The notes beneath the pieces are model-generated. The model was not told where the DNA came from. It made no database searches and was given only the letters and a program-made list of their open reading frames with translations. 64,000 nt of DNA from Macrococcus sp. 19Msa1099 (lineage in GTDB: Bacteria; Bacillota; Bacilli; Staphylococcales; Staphylococcaceae). Positions 1-9,359 of the stretch are shown here, piece after piece. Each line of letters starts with the position of its first letter. Position 1 is the first letter of the stretch. Position numbers and translations under genes: made by a program. Where the stretch lies: contig CP079955.1 in the NCBI GenBank assembly GCA_019357535.2, forward strand, positions 1,240,001-1,304,000. The letters run 5' to 3'.

Positions 1-1041
1 AATAACAACCAGGCCGAGTGCCATATAATAGAAATATCTTTTACTGTATCGATAAATAAAAAACATTGAAGCAATGAACAATCCACCAAATAATCCACCA
101 AAATGTGCATAATGATTTACGTTCTCAAAGATTGCACTGCCAATTAAGAAGATAAGAATGCCGATAAAAGTCTGTATGAGAAATTTTTTCTCGAATTTTC
201 CACTGAATATCAAATGGCTCATCAGTGCTCCGATAAGCGCACAGATGGCACCACTGGCTCCTACAGATATCGATATATTATCAAATGTCAAAGAAATCAG
301 ATTACCAATAATACCACCTATAAAATAAATACATAAATATTGCCAGCGCGTATATAAATATTCTACAAGCTTACCAAATATAAAAAGCGTCATCATATTG
401 TAAAGCAGATGCTGCACATCGAAGTGTATGAAGATAGAAGTAATGATCCTATAGTAATCTCCATGCACAAAATTAAAATGTGTCAGCCCTCCTTTATCAA
501 TTATCATTTCTACTTTATGAATATGTTGAACGATACTCATAAGAATAAAAATAACGACATTGAGCAGCATAATTAAATATGTCAGCGGGGAAAACTTTCT
601 GATTGCATTTTCAATCATATTTCCATTTAATACACTTTTCTTATACGTTTTAATTGCCTTATCCTTATTCTTGCCTGTAATCTTCTGATATGGATGTCCA
701 AATAGGCGCTTTAAATCGCTCTCGTCATTACACTGTTCGATAAATATATGATTCGGCATGTTATCCTGAAAATGATTTGTCTGATTTACGAGAATAATTT
801 CAAATCTATTGATTGTATGACCTACTGTATCCTCAATATCATTAAAATGATCCATAATTTTTTGTACCATAAAGAGTGTGGACTGTGCTGTCTCTTTTTT
901 TAGGATAACCCTTTTAATGATACCCTTTTTTCTATTAATCAGCCATATATCGTCTTCTGCTTCTCCGTGTGTAAAGTACTCAAAATCACTGTATTTTGTG
1001 TATTCATAAATCGTTCTCCATATCTTTTTTTGTTCTATCAT
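1..1041 (-). CDS. gluP: Rhomboid family intramembrane serine protease GluP, 3' end outside window
   Basis: Integral-membrane serine protease that cleaves substrate transmembrane segments. The first 347 codons are visible; the C-terminus lies beyond position 1. The soluble N-terminal domain (about 1-150) is followed by several hydrophobic helices. The rhomboid motif GASG places the catalytic serine at residue 263, and the dyad histidine is H313 in AHFGG. The ATG start overlaps the yqgN stop as ATGA, so translation is probably coupled. The order yqgN then gluP matches B. subtilis yqgN-yqgP, whose GluP carries C-terminal TPR repeats; whether they exist here cannot be seen. Family assignment is sure; the substrate is unknown. 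Confidence 0.9.
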   Translation of the reverse strand, partial: MIEQKKIWRTIYEYTKYSDFEYFTHGEAEDDIWLINRKKGIIKRVILKKETAQSTLFMVQKIMDHFNDIEDTVGHTINRFEIILVNQTNHFQDNMPNHIFIEQCNDESDLKRLFGHPYQKITGKNKDKAIKTYKKSVLNGNMIENAIRKFSPLTYLIMLLNVVIFILMSIVQHIHKVEMIIDKGGLTHFNFVHGDYYRIITSIFIHFDVQHLLYNMMTLFIFGKLVEYLYTRWQYLCIYFIGGIIGNLISLTFDNISISVGASGAICALIGALMSHLIFSGKFEKKFLIQTFIGILIFLIGSAIFENVNHYAHFGGLFGGLFIASMFFIYRYSKRYFYYMALGLVVI

Positions 1042-1592
1042 TGTTTCGTACCTGTATGCCATTCTCTTTCTTCAGTAATGATATACGCTACGGGAATATC
1101 ATGTGGCTCAATGATCACTTCTCCTATCTGCGCTTCAAATACAAGACTAATTGTATGCCCTTCATACGTACTTAAATATTTATCATAATAACCGCCACCA
1201 TAACCTATACGGTATCCTGATTCATCGAAACGTACACCCGGAACAATAAGAAGTGCTGGCTGTTCATTTTTTCCGTCATCATGTTTCATTACATCAATTC
1301 CAAAACGATCTTCAACTATATCTTCCGCAGATGTAAAGTACGTAAAATACATTTGTTGTTTACTGTAATCACACTTTGGGACAAATACAGTCTTACCAAG
1401 CATTTGTGCATAACGGATGATAAATCGTGTATCCATCTCATGATCCATTGATAACGTTATACCAATAGACTCCGCATCTTTAAAATGTTGGTGCTTTATT
1501 AATTTCTCAATGATCATATTTTCTTTAGTGTATTTGTCTGTTAACGATTTTAACTGATTTATCGTTGCCTTCCTTAACTCTTTCTTAGTCAT
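1038..1592 (-). CDS. yqgN: 5-formyltetrahydrofolate cyclo-ligase
   Basis: Cytosolic enzyme that converts 5-formyl-THF to 5,10-methenyl-THF with ATP, recycling a folate storage form. The family signature near the C-terminus is present: PGVRFDESGYRIGYGGGYYD. I chose the ATG at 1592 (MTKKELR, 184 residues) because GGGTGATG sits just upstream. The in-frame ATG at 1604 has no ribosome binding site and overlaps an AT-rich promoter-like stretch. Its last bases overlap the gluP start, so the two are probably co-transcribed. Confidence 0.93.
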   Translation of the reverse strand: MTKKELRKATINQLKSLTDKYTKENMIIEKLIKHQHFKDAESIGITLSMDHEMDTRFIIRYAQMLGKTVFVPKCDYSKQQMYFTYFTSAEDIVEDRFGIDVMKHDDGKNEQPALLIVPGVRFDESGYRIGYGGGYYDKYLSTYEGHTISLVFEAQIGEVIIEPHDIPVAYIITEEREWHTGTKQ

Positions 1593-1644
1593 AACATCAC
1601 CCATATATAATTATACAATAAACTGATCAAAATTTTATGATTTA

Positions 1645-1674
1645 ACAAAAAAACAGACACAAAATGTGTCTGTT
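1645..1674 (-). terminator. Intrinsic terminator of rpmG
   Basis: An 8-bp stem ACAGACAC/GTGTCTGT with a four-base loop is followed on the minus strand by a run of seven T. It sits just after the rpmG stop and separates it from yqgN-gluP. Confidence 0.85.
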
Positions 1675-1681
1675 TAAAATA

Positions 1682-1831
1682 TTATTTAGTTTCTCTGTGT
1701 AAAGTTTTCTTATTATCTCTTGCACAGTATTTTGACATTTCAATACGTTCTGGGTTATTACGTTTATTTTTTTTAGTGATGTAGTTACGGTCACCACATT
1801 CAGTACAAGCTAAAGTAACATTAACGCGCAT
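1682..1831 (-). CDS. rpmG: 50S ribosomal protein L33
   Basis: Small large-subunit ribosomal protein of 49 residues. It reads [17 protein letters not shown] at the start and ends TLHRETK, as in staphylococcal RpmG2. The first zinc-ribbon pair C9xxC12 is intact. The second pair is reduced to a lone Cys36 (YCARDN), so a full four-cysteine site is not possible. A strong GAGGAGGG ribosome binding site precedes the ATG. It is monocistronic: it has its own promoter and a terminator. Confidence 0.95.
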   Translation of the reverse strand: MRVNVTLACTECGDRNYITKKNKRNNPERIEMSKYCARDNKKTLHRETK

Positions 1832-1875
1832 AGTTGTTCCCTCCTCACGTTTCTAAATATCCATACGACTTTTAT

Positions 1876-1884
1876 ATAATACCA
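1876..1884 (-). promoter_or_regulatory. Putative extended -10 promoter of rpmG
   Basis: On the minus strand the string TGGTATTAT (TG-N-TATTAT) lies about 45 bases upstream of the rpmG ATG. No good -35 is seen, as is usual for extended -10 promoters. Assigned by pattern only. Confidence 0.5.
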
Positions 1885-1919
1885 TGAGAAGCATGATTTA
1901 TCTAGTGTAAATTTGTGAT

Positions 1920-2549
1920 TTAGGCAAATCTTTCACCAGTAATCGTGAAATAAACACTTTCCGCAATATTTGTAATATGATCACCAATGCGCTCGAGATA
2001 TCTACCTGCTAAATGGGCCTGACCTGAAATATATGGATCATTATCAATTAAGTAAGCACTGTTAATGATTTCTTTATATAAGTCATCTATATCATTATCA
2101 CGCTCAATAATCTCTTTAACCAAATTAACATCTTTACTCTCATAGGCTTCCTTTAAATCAGCGAGCATCATCATACTAAGCTTTCCCATCGTTTGCAGAC
2201 GCGTGAGAATATATGCATCTTCAATCTTCACACGTTTACGAATCTTAGCAATGTTGGCTGCATTATCACCCATTCTTTCTAGTTCAGATGATACTTTACT
2301 TGAAGAAAGAATAACCCTTAAATCTGTAGCGATTGGCTGCTGCTTTGTAATCAAACTAATTATCTGGTCATCAATATCGCTTTCCATCGAATTGATAACA
2401 CGGTCATGTTCGATAATTTCTCTAGCCATCGCTTTATCACTATCACTCAGTACATTGATACTTTTTTCGATTGCTCTATATACTTCATCAGCCAGTTTAA
2501 GAACACTTGCCTCCAGATGCTGTAAACTTTCTTCGTAAATCTCTCTCAT
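1920..2549 (-). CDS. phoU: Phosphate transport system regulatory protein PhoU
   Basis: Cytosolic all-helical protein that links the Pst transporter to PhoR/PhoP signalling and limits phosphate uptake. It has two PhoU repeats with the E/DxxD-type metal-ligand motifs, ending in YLERIGDHITNIAES. I place the start at 2549 (MREIYEESLQ, 209 residues): AGGAAGG lies nine bases upstream and the pstB TGA ends one base before. The 28 extra upstream codons would overlap pstB and do not match the family. It is the last gene of the pst operon. Confidence 0.95.
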   Translation of the reverse strand: MREIYEESLQHLEASVLKLADEVYRAIEKSINVLSDSDKAMAREIIEHDRVINSMESDIDDQIISLITKQQPIATDLRVILSSSKVSSELERMGDNAANIAKIRKRVKIEDAYILTRLQTMGKLSMMMLADLKEAYESKDVNLVKEIIERDNDIDDLYKEIINSAYLIDNDPYISGQAHLAGRYLERIGDHITNIAESVYFTITGERFA

Positions 2550-2550
2550 A

Positions 2551-3441
2551 TCAACCAAACCTTCCTGAGATATATCTCTCAGTCTGTTCATCAGCTGGGT
2601 TAGAGAAGATCTTATCTGTTGCATCATATTCATTTACATATCCATTTAAGAAGAATGCGGTTTTATCAGAGATACGTGCAGCTTGCTGCATATTATGCGT
2701 AACAATGATAATTGAATACTTATCTTTGATTTCCTGTACCAATTCTTCCACCTTTAATGTAGAAATTGGGTCTAATGCTGATGTAGGCTCGTCCATCAGG
2801 ATAACATCTGGTTCAATTGCTAAGCATCGTGCGATACAGACACGTTGCTGCTGCCCACCAGATAAGCCGTAAGCATTCTTGTCCAGACGATCTTTCGTCT
2901 CATCCCAGATTGCAGCACCACGTAAAGATTTTTCAACAATTTCATCTAATATTTTCTTATCAGTAATACCGTGAATTCTAGGACCATACGTAATGTTATC
3001 ATAGATAGATTTTGGGAATGGATTTGGTTTTTGGAAGACCATTCCTACACGGGTTCTTAAATGTTCAACTTTATAGCTTTTATCAAAGATATTATCTCCA
3101 CGGTAAAGAATTTCACCTGAAGTACGCACGCTAGGGATCAATTCTATCATGCGATTGAGCGTTTTAATATACGTCGACTTACCACAACCAGATGGCCCGA
3201 TAATTGCATTTACTTCATTCTCTAAAATATCAAGATTGATATTTTGTAAAGCATGATGGTCACCGTACCAAAGATTTAAATTTCTTGTCTGATAAACGAT
3301 CTTACGATTATTTGGATTTGGTGTCTCTCCTGTAACTATCGTATGTTCATTATTCGTTAATGCAGGTTGACTTTCAGCAACAATTTTCTTATTCTCAGTT
3401 GAAGTTTCATTTCTATTAATAACGTTTACTTTTGAATTCAT
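2551..3441 (-). CDS. pstB: Phosphate ABC transporter ATP-binding protein PstB
   Basis: ATPase of the high-affinity phosphate importer, on the cytoplasmic face of PstC/PstA. Visible motifs are Walker [10 protein letters not shown] (about residues 82-90), signature LSGGQQQR, Walker [12 protein letters not shown] and the switch histidine in [10 protein letters not shown]. The start at 3441 ([10 protein letters not shown], 296 residues) has GAGAGGAG upstream. About 45 low-complexity polar residues precede the ABC domain. There is one pstB gene, unlike the pstBA/pstBB pair of B. subtilis. Confidence 0.96.
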   Translation of the reverse strand: MNSKVNVINRNETSTENKKIVAESQPALTNNEHTIVTGETPNPNNRKIVYQTRNLNLWYGDHHALQNINLDILENEVNAIIGPSGCGKSTYIKTLNRMIELIPSVRTSGEILYRGDNIFDKSYKVEHLRTRVGMVFQKPNPFPKSIYDNITYGPRIHGITDKKILDEIVEKSLRGAAIWDETKDRLDKNAYGLSGGQQQRVCIARCLAIEPDVILMDEPTSALDPISTLKVEELVQEIKDKYSIIIVTHNMQQAARISDKTAFFLNGYVNEYDATDKIFSNPADEQTERYISGRFG

Positions 3442-3466
3442 TATATTGACTCCTCTCAAAAATGAG

Positions 3467-4360
3467 CTAGAATTTTTTCTGATATTTATTGCGGATAAAT
3501 ATAGCGATTGAGTTCATTGCAATTAAAATAATAAGTAACACGATAATCGCTGCTGATGATACAAACTGAAACTCTGCTTTTGGCAATTTCGCCCAAGTAA
3601 AGATTTGCATTGGTAAAGCCTGAAAACGGTCCATAATACTATCTGGTGTTTTCATAAAGATCGTCGGAATACCAATAACTACTAATGGTGCTGTTTCACC
3701 AATTGCACGGGATAGTGCAAGAATCGTTCCAGTTAATATCCCAGGAATAGACGCCGGAAGTACAACGTTCGTTATCGTCTGCCATTTCGTTCCACCTAAT
3801 CCTAAAGATGCTTCACGAATGGCGTTTGGCACTGCACGAATTGCTTCTTGTGACGATACAATAATAACCGGCAGAATCATAAGAGACATCGTCAATGCTG
3901 CAGCTAAAACAGATTTTCCTAATGAAAGTGCTTCTATTCCGCCACCACGAACGAATAGTGTTAATCCTAATAAACCAAATACTACAGATGGTACAGACGC
4001 TAGGTTTGCAATATTTACTTTAACAAAGCGTGTAAAGAAATTATCTTTAGCATACTCTTCCATATAAATAGCTGTCGCAACTCCTAGAGTAATTGCAATC
4101 GGTGCAATCGTCATCATAAGCCATAATGTACCGATTAAAGCTCCTTTAATACCAGCTTTTGAAGGTGTAGTACTAGAGAAGTTCGTAAAGAACTCTAGTG
4201 TTAGATAACCTGCACCCTTTCTGATAATGTCAAAAAGAAGCATTGCTAGAACAATTAATCCGATAATCGTACATAAGAAGAAAATAAACTTAACTATCGC
4301 GTTTTTAGTCAGACGTCCAGAGAGTTTTTTCGCGACTCTTTCCTGATTAATTAATTCCAT
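3467..4360 (-). CDS. pstA: Phosphate ABC transporter permease PstA
   Basis: One of the two membrane subunits that form the phosphate channel. It has 297 residues with about six hydrophobic helices. The cytoplasmic coupling loop [24 protein letters not shown] is the conserved BPD_transp_1 motif that docks on PstB. The start lies one base after the pstC stop, and the Shine-Dalgarno sequence is inside the end of pstC, which suggests coupled translation with its partner. Confidence 0.95.
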   Translation of the reverse strand: MELINQERVAKKLSGRLTKNAIVKFIFFLCTIIGLIVLAMLLFDIIRKGAGYLTLEFFTNFSSTTPSKAGIKGALIGTLWLMMTIAPIAITLGVATAIYMEEYAKDNFFTRFVKVNIANLASVPSVVFGLLGLTLFVRGGGIEALSLGKSVLAAALTMSLMILPVIIVSSQEAIRAVPNAIREASLGLGGTKWQTITNVVLPASIPGILTGTILALSRAIGETAPLVVIGIPTIFMKTPDSIMDRFQALPMQIFTWAKLPKAEFQFVSSAAIIVLLIILIAMNSIAIFIRNKYQKKF

Positions 4361-4361
4361 T

Positions 4362-5291
4362 CTAATACTCCTCTCTGAATTTGTTTGTGATCCATTGTGA
4401 AATCATATTCATAATTAATGTAAATACAAACAATGTAAATCCAACTGCATAGATACTATAGTAAATATCTGAACCAAATGTTGCATCACCAGTAGCAACT
4501 TGTACGATAAATGCTGTCATAGTCTGCAATGAATTTGTAAAATCTAATGAGAATTCTGGTGAACTACCTGCTGCAAGTGATACGATCATCGTTTCACCAA
4601 TTGCACGTGATACAGCGAGGACGATTGATGCTAAAATACCAGATAAGGCAGCTGGAAACACAACTTTAAGCGCCGTTTCTAATCGGGTTGAACCTAGTCC
4701 TAGCGCCCCTTCTCTAATTGCTTGTGGTACTGCACTCATCGCATCTTCAGAAAGACTCGCAATCATTGGCACAATCATAATACCGATGACTAGACCAGGA
4801 CTGATTGCATTAAATGAACCTAAGTCTGTCCAAACAGAACGAAGCATCGGTGTAACAAAAGTTAATGCAAAAAATCCATATACAATTGTTGGAATCCCTG
4901 CAAGAATCTCTAAAATTGGTTTAATGATTCTTCTTACTTTGTCACTTGCATATTCACTTAAGTAAAGCGCTGCGCCTAATCCAACCGGAACAGCAAAAAT
5001 TGTCGCAATAAGTGTTACTTTCAATGTTCCTAAAATTAAAGAGATAATTCCGTATTTTGGATCCTGTCCGAAAGCATTCCATGTCTTCTCAAGGAAAAAT
5101 TCACTGAATGATACTCTTGTAAAGAAAGTAATCGTCTCAGTTAATAATGTAATCAGAATCCCAATTGTAGTTAATATAGAAATAGATGCAATTACAGCAA
5201 GTATTATCGGGATAAATTTCTCGATAATATTTTTAGAACCTTTACTTTGACGCTGCTGAATCAATTCCTGTACAGATACTTTATTTTCCAT
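4362..5291 (-). CDS. pstC: Phosphate ABC transporter permease PstC
   Basis: Second membrane subunit of the Pst importer, 309 residues. It has a short basic cytoplasmic N-terminus, about six transmembrane helices and the coupling-loop motif SAVPQAIREGALGLGSTRLE. It follows pstS after a 70-base gap holding a terminator-like hairpin, so it should be expressed below pstS. An AAGGAGTCAATGCT ribosome binding region precedes the ATG. Confidence 0.95.
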   Translation of the reverse strand: MENKVSVQELIQQRQSKGSKNIIEKFIPIILAVIASISILTTIGILITLLTETITFFTRVSFSEFFLEKTWNAFGQDPKYGIISLILGTLKVTLIATIFAVPVGLGAALYLSEYASDKVRRIIKPILEILAGIPTIVYGFFALTFVTPMLRSVWTDLGSFNAISPGLVIGIMIVPMIASLSEDAMSAVPQAIREGALGLGSTRLETALKVVFPAALSGILASIVLAVSRAIGETMIVSLAAGSSPEFSLDFTNSLQTMTAFIVQVATGDATFGSDIYYSIYAVGFTLFVFTLIMNMISQWITNKFREEY

Positions 5292-5310
5292 AGCATTGAC
5301 TCCTTCATTT

Positions 5311-5338
5311 TAAAAAGGGACGAAAAATTTCGTCCCTG
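5311..5338 (-). terminator. Partial terminator between pstS and pstC
   Basis: The 10-bp stem AGGGACGAAA/TTTCGTCCCT has a two-base perfect-match centre and is followed on the minus strand by TTTTTA. It lies between the pstS stop and the pstC start. It probably makes most transcripts end after pstS, giving an excess of the binding protein over the membrane subunits. Confidence 0.8.
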
Positions 5339-5361
5339 AAAAATTTCTTATATATTATTAA

Positions 5362-6324
5362 CTATTTAACTTCTTCTAATTTCTTTAGATCTTCTTCATA
5401 AACTTTATCTTCTAAAGACACATAACCTGATTCTTTAGAAGCATCTTTAGCATTATCTAGAGTAAACTTCATAAATGTTTTAAATGCTTCATTACTCTTA
5501 AGTGATTCGTTTTTCGCATAGATATATAAAGGACGGCTTAATGGGTATGAACCATCTTTAACCGTTTCTTCAGTTGCTTCAACACCTTCACCTTTACTTT
5601 CTTTTTGAATCTTAACCGCTTTTAAGTTATCTTTGTTTTCTTGGTAGAAGTTATATCCGAAGAATCCAACACCGTTTTTATTATCTTGTACAGATTTAAC
5701 GATAACGTTAGTATCAGCATTTTTCTCAGCTGTAATTTCACCTTTATCTAAAACTTCTTCACTGAAGAAGTCGTAAGTACCATGTGATTGGTCTGGAGAG
5801 AATGCTTTAATTTCTTCAGCCGGGAAGTCAGCACGAACATCTTTCCAAGTTTTCGCTTCACCAGAATAGATTTTTTTCAACTCATCAAACGTTAAGTACT
5901 CAACAAAGTCATTCTCTTTATTAACTGCAACAGTTAAACCGTCACTTGCAATTTTGAATTCAGTATACTCGATTTTTTTATCTTCTAGTGCCTTCTTCTC
6001 TTCATCTTTAATATCACGAGATGCATTTGAGAAATCTGTTTCTCCAGCGATAAATTTCTCGAAACCACCACCAGTTCCTGAAGTACCGATTGAAACAGTA
6101 ACATCTGGATATTCAGCATTGAATTGCTCGTTAATTTTTTCAGTAACAGGAGCTACAGTAGACGATCCGTCACCATTTACTTCACCTTTAACATCTTTAG
6201 CTGCTGTGTCTGTGGCTTTATCTTCACTCTTTGAGTCAGAATTTTCAGCTGCACCACCACATGCACCTAATAATAATGCAGTACCTAAAACAGTTGTTGA
6301 TCCTACTAATTGCCACTTTTTCAT
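5362..6324 (-). CDS. pstS: Phosphate-binding lipoprotein PstS
   Basis: Extracellular phosphate receptor of the Pst system, tethered to the outer face of the membrane. A lipoprotein signal peptide ends in LLLGAC, with the lipidated cysteine at residue 22. An acidic, serine-rich linker follows, then the phosphate-binding fold with GSSTVAPVTEK and SRDIKDEE typical of PstS. It has 320 residues, is first in the operon, has an AGGAGGATT ribosome binding site, and sits behind a Pho-box promoter. Confidence 0.96.
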   Translation of the reverse strand: MKKWQLVGSTTVLGTALLLGACGGAAENSDSKSEDKATDTAAKDVKGEVNGDGSSTVAPVTEKINEQFNAEYPDVTVSIGTSGTGGGFEKFIAGETDFSNASRDIKDEEKKALEDKKIEYTEFKIASDGLTVAVNKENDFVEYLTFDELKKIYSGEAKTWKDVRADFPAEEIKAFSPDQSHGTYDFFSEEVLDKGEITAEKNADTNVIVKSVQDNKNGVGFFGYNFYQENKDNLKAVKIQKESKGEGVEATEETVKDGSYPLSRPLYIYAKNESLKSNEAFKTFMKFTLDNAKDASKESGYVSLEDKVYEEDLKKLEEVK

Positions 6325-6384
6325 TGTTAAGAATCCTCCTAATATAAAGACGAATAAATTTTTTGATTTGTTATTACATTTCTA

Positions 6385-6438
6385 ACTATATAGATTTATT
6401 GTTAATTTAGAGTGAATGTATTGTAAATATTTTGTAAA
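6385..6438 (-). promoter_or_regulatory. PhoP-type promoter (Pho box) of the pst operon
   Basis: Read on the minus strand, four hexamers TTTACA, TTTACA, TTCACT and TTAACA start at exact 11-base intervals (6433-6438, 6422-6427, 6411-6416, 6400-6405). A -10 candidate TATAGT follows at 6390-6385, nine bases after the last repeat. This is the arrangement known for Gram-positive PhoP boxes (TT(A/T)ACA repeats one helical turn apart). No normal -35 is present, which fits activator dependence. A PhoPR pair is not in this window. Confidence 0.85.
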
Positions 6439-6454
6439 GAACGCACAAATTAAA

Positions 6455-6481
6455 AAGCAGCCGACTATTTATCGGCTGCTT
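6455..6481 (-). terminator. Terminator of the PBP gene, stop codon in the loop
   Basis: The 10-bp stem AAGCAGCCGA/TCGGCTGCTT has a seven-base loop, and T residues follow on the minus strand. The TAG stop of the PBP gene (6467-6465) lies in the loop. Confidence 0.85.
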
Positions 6482-8519
6482 CTTTATCTTTAAAGTATTC
6501 ATTGATAATTTCTTTACCTAGATCTCCACCTGGTAACCATGGAGGTGGTACTGGCTGATTCGTATAAATGATAGAAAAACTCATTTCAGGTTTTTTCACT
6601 GGCGCATACCCTATATATGTTGAATTTACTCGAGCTTCACCATCTTGAGTTACTTCAGCTGTACCTGTTTTACCTGCAGCTTTAACAGCAGTATCATTAA
6701 AACTAGCATATCCTGTCCCTTCTGCTTGGTTAAAGACCATTTCGAAACCAGACTTTACTTGTTCAATTTCTTTATCTGTATTATTAATCTTATTTAACAC
6801 TTTTCCATTAAAGTGACTTTTAATGGGACCTATTTTACCTGTTTTAGACGCTCCTCTAATTTCTCTGACGATATGCGGCTGAATACGATACCCGTCATTA
6901 GCAATTGTAGATACATATTGAGAAAGCTGTAATGGTGTATATGTATCATACTGTCCAATTGCTAAATCCAGAAAATTCCCTGGATTATTTTTTAGAATAC
7001 CAGTTTGTCCTGTCACTTCATTCGGCAGATCGATGCCTGTCTTTACACCTAAACCAAATTGGTTCATACCTTTTCTTAATTTCTGCCCTGCCTCAGTTAT
7101 ATCATCTGGTAAGCTCATTCCAGATGAATAATCGAGTCCAGCAAGTTTGAGCGCCGTCTTAAACATATAGACGTTTGATGAGTGCATCAATGCCTGCTTA
7201 TCATTAATAGCAAGACTCCCACTTTGGTTAAAATAAGAACGTTTCTGTATCCCACCTTTAAATACTAACGGCTCATCCGTCATCGTCTCTCCGACATTAA
7301 TTGCGCCATTACTGTATCCTGTGAGTAACGTAGCACCTTTAACCGAAGACCCTACTGCATATTGTGAAGTGAATGTGCCATAATGATAATCGGTTATCTT
7401 ACCTGATTTATCAATCTGACGGCCTGCTAACGCCAATATATCTCCATTATGAGGATCCTGTACAACGACCAGTACTTTATCCATATCTCTAGCACCCATG
7501 CTTCTCAGTTTTCGAATGTTATTATCGACTAATTTTTCTACTTTGAGCTGCAATTCTATATCGATGGATAAAACGAGGTCGTCTCCTCTGGACCCTTCTG
7601 CGAGGACTTCTGAATCGATAATCTTACCTGATTTATTCGTAATATACCTCATTTTTTTCTTTTTACCGCGCAGGACATTTTCATATTGATATTCTAGGTA
7701 GCTTTGCCCAACTCGGTCATTTCTAGAATACCCTTTCGCTAAATAATAATCTGTAAGTTCCTTAGGTAATCCTTCTTCTTTAGAGGATACACGACCAAAC
7801 AGAGTACGCAGCGTATCACCATATAAATACTTTCTATCCCAGTCCATAGACGTATTGACGCCCGGTAACTCTCCTAGGTTCTGAGATACCAATGCATATT
7901 CTTTTTCTGTAACATCTTCATTCTTTATTATTTGTGGACTTAATTGGCTGCCACTAGACATTTCTCTATAAATTGCAGCGACTTGCAGTTCTTTTTTCGA
8001 TAGTTTATTGATTTGCTGTTCCGTTAATTTTTTATAGAGCGCTGTGTTATAAGTCTCTTCAGTAATTTCTCCATTTTTAAGTAACGTATTCTCTTTCTTC
8101 ATCAATTGATCTATCGCTTCTTTATGCGTCAATATATAGAAATCCTGCTTATCTCTTTGAGTGAGTGCCCCTGTTGGCATATCAATTATCTTTTGCAGTT
8201 TCTTTGCAACGACTAATATTTCTTTACTCGTCGTCATACGATCTCTTGTATATGTGATTGATTTTTTTGATGTATTATCGACTAGTAGTTTACCATTCCT
8301 ATCATAAATTCTTCCACGTGGTACTGATTCATTGACTTCAATATTTTCATTATTATCTACTGCCTGTCGATACGCTTCACCTTTTACAATCTGCAAATAA
8401 CCTAATCTTAATACAAGAATTATAAGCAAGGAAACAATTGCCATAAAAATGACGCCGATTCTTCGATTAGTCATTCGTTTTTGCTTTAGTTCATTGGATT
8501 CCTGTTTAACACGTTTCAA
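6465..8519 (-). CDS. pbpA: Class B penicillin-binding protein (PBP3-like transpeptidase)
   Basis: Membrane-anchored DD-transpeptidase that cross-links peptidoglycan. It has 684 residues: one N-terminal transmembrane helix (about 21-43), a PBP dimerisation domain, then the transpeptidase domain with S391-S-V-K394, SSN 447-449 and KTG(T) 617-620. All three catalytic motifs are intact. The start is TTG at 8519, six bases after GGGGGA. The order next to sodA matches staphylococcal PBP3 and B. subtilis pbpA near sodA; the exact paralogue name is inferred. I see no PASTA domains. Confidence 0.93.
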   Translation of the reverse strand: MKRVKQESNELKQKRMTNRRIGVIFMAIVSLLIILVLRLGYLQIVKGEAYRQAVDNNENIEVNESVPRGRIYDRNGKLLVDNTSKKSITYTRDRMTTSKEILVVAKKLQKIIDMPTGALTQRDKQDFYILTHKEAIDQLMKKENTLLKNGEITEETYNTALYKKLTEQQINKLSKKELQVAAIYREMSSGSQLSPQIIKNEDVTEKEYALVSQNLGELPGVNTSMDWDRKYLYGDTLRTLFGRVSSKEEGLPKELTDYYLAKGYSRNDRVGQSYLEYQYENVLRGKKKKMRYITNKSGKIIDSEVLAEGSRGDDLVLSIDIELQLKVEKLVDNNIRKLRSMGARDMDKVLVVVQDPHNGDILALAGRQIDKSGKITDYHYGTFTSQYAVGSSVKGATLLTGYSNGAINVGETMTDEPLVFKGGIQKRSYFNQSGSLAINDKQALMHSSNVYMFKTALKLAGLDYSSGMSLPDDITEAGQKLRKGMNQFGLGVKTGIDLPNEVTGQTGILKNNPGNFLDLAIGQYDTYTPLQLSQYVSTIANDGYRIQPHIVREIRGASKTGKIGPIKSHFNGKVLNKINNTDKEIEQVKSGFEMVFNQAEGTGYASFNDTAVKAAGKTGTAEVTQDGEARVNSTYIGYAPVKKPEMSFSIIYTNQPVPPPWLPGGDLGKEIINEYFKDKEAADK

Positions 8520-8592
8520 AAAAAATCCCCCATTGATACATTATCCTTCTATAATATATGAAATGCTGTCAGTTTTCTATAATAAACATAAA

Positions 8593-8620
8593 AAAACACC
8601 GTTCATAAGAACGGTGTTTT
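8593..8620 (-). terminator. Terminator of sodA
   Basis: A perfect 12-bp stem AAAACACCGTTC/GAACGGTGTTTT with an ATAA loop. The A/T flanks would let it work in both directions. It lies between the sodA stop and the PBP gene. Confidence 0.9.
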
Positions 8621-8627
8621 AAAAACT

Positions 8628-9227
8628 TTACTTCGCTGCTAAGTATAATTCGTTTACTTTGTCCCAGTTAACAACATTCCAGAATGCTGCGATATAATCT
8701 GGACGTTTGTTCTGGTAGTTTAAATAGTAAGCATGTTCCCAAACATCTAATCCTAAGATTGGTGTTTTACCTTCCATTAATGGATTCTCCTGGTTTGGCG
8801 TTGAAGTTACTTCAAGCTCTCCGTTATTAACAACTAACCATGCCCAGCCTGAACCGAAGCGACCAGCTGCAGCATCAGCAAATTCTTGTTTAAATGCATC
8901 TAAAGACCCAAATTTTGATTCAATCGCATCAACAACTTCGCCTTTTGCTTCTTTACCTGGAGCAAGTAATGTCCAGAATAATGAGTGATTATAATGACCA
9001 CCGCCATTATTAACTACAGCAGTTTTCTTATCTGCAGGAACTTCATCAATTCTCTTCATTAAATCTTCAATAGATACATTCTCAAACTCCGTACCTGCCA
9101 CTGCATCATTTAATTTCGTTACATAAGTATTATGATGTTTTGTATGGTGAATCTCCATCGTTTCTTTGTCGATGTGTGGTTCTAATGCATCATATGCATA
9201 CTCTAATTTTGGTAGTTCAAATGCCAT
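8628..9227 (-). CDS. sodA: Superoxide dismutase [Mn/Fe]
   Basis: Cytosolic enzyme that dismutates superoxide to hydrogen peroxide and oxygen. It has 199 residues with metal ligands H27, H81, D161 and H165. Residues 159-160 are Gly-Leu, the pair found in manganese-dependent staphylococcal SodA rather than the Leu-Phe of cambialistic SodM. The enzyme is therefore predicted to prefer manganese. AGGAGGATGATTT precedes the ATG. It is monocistronic, with a strong terminator downstream. Confidence 0.97.
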   Translation of the reverse strand: MAFELPKLEYAYDALEPHIDKETMEIHHTKHHNTYVTKLNDAVAGTEFENVSIEDLMKRIDEVPADKKTAVVNNGGGHYNHSLFWTLLAPGKEAKGEVVDAIESKFGSLDAFKQEFADAAAGRFGSGWAWLVVNNGELEVTSTPNQENPLMEGKTPILGLDVWEHAYYLNYQNKRPDYIAAFWNVVNWDKVNELYLAAK

Positions 9228-9359
9228 AATAAATCATCCTCCTGTGTTTTACGAAAATTGTTTACAATTAAATAGTATCAATTTCATCGAATGTTCTCAA
9301 ATAGTTTGCTTATTTTGAGACGATTTCTGATAAAATAATAGAAGTCAGGAGGTAATCCA

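Noticed and set aside
9295-9320. TCTCAAA-N12-TTTGAGA inverted repeat upstream of the DUF1189 gene, as a PerR or Fur-type operator near sodA
   Set aside because: The half-sites and spacing do not fit PerR, Fur or MntR boxes. Seven-base matches are not rare in this AT-rich gap.
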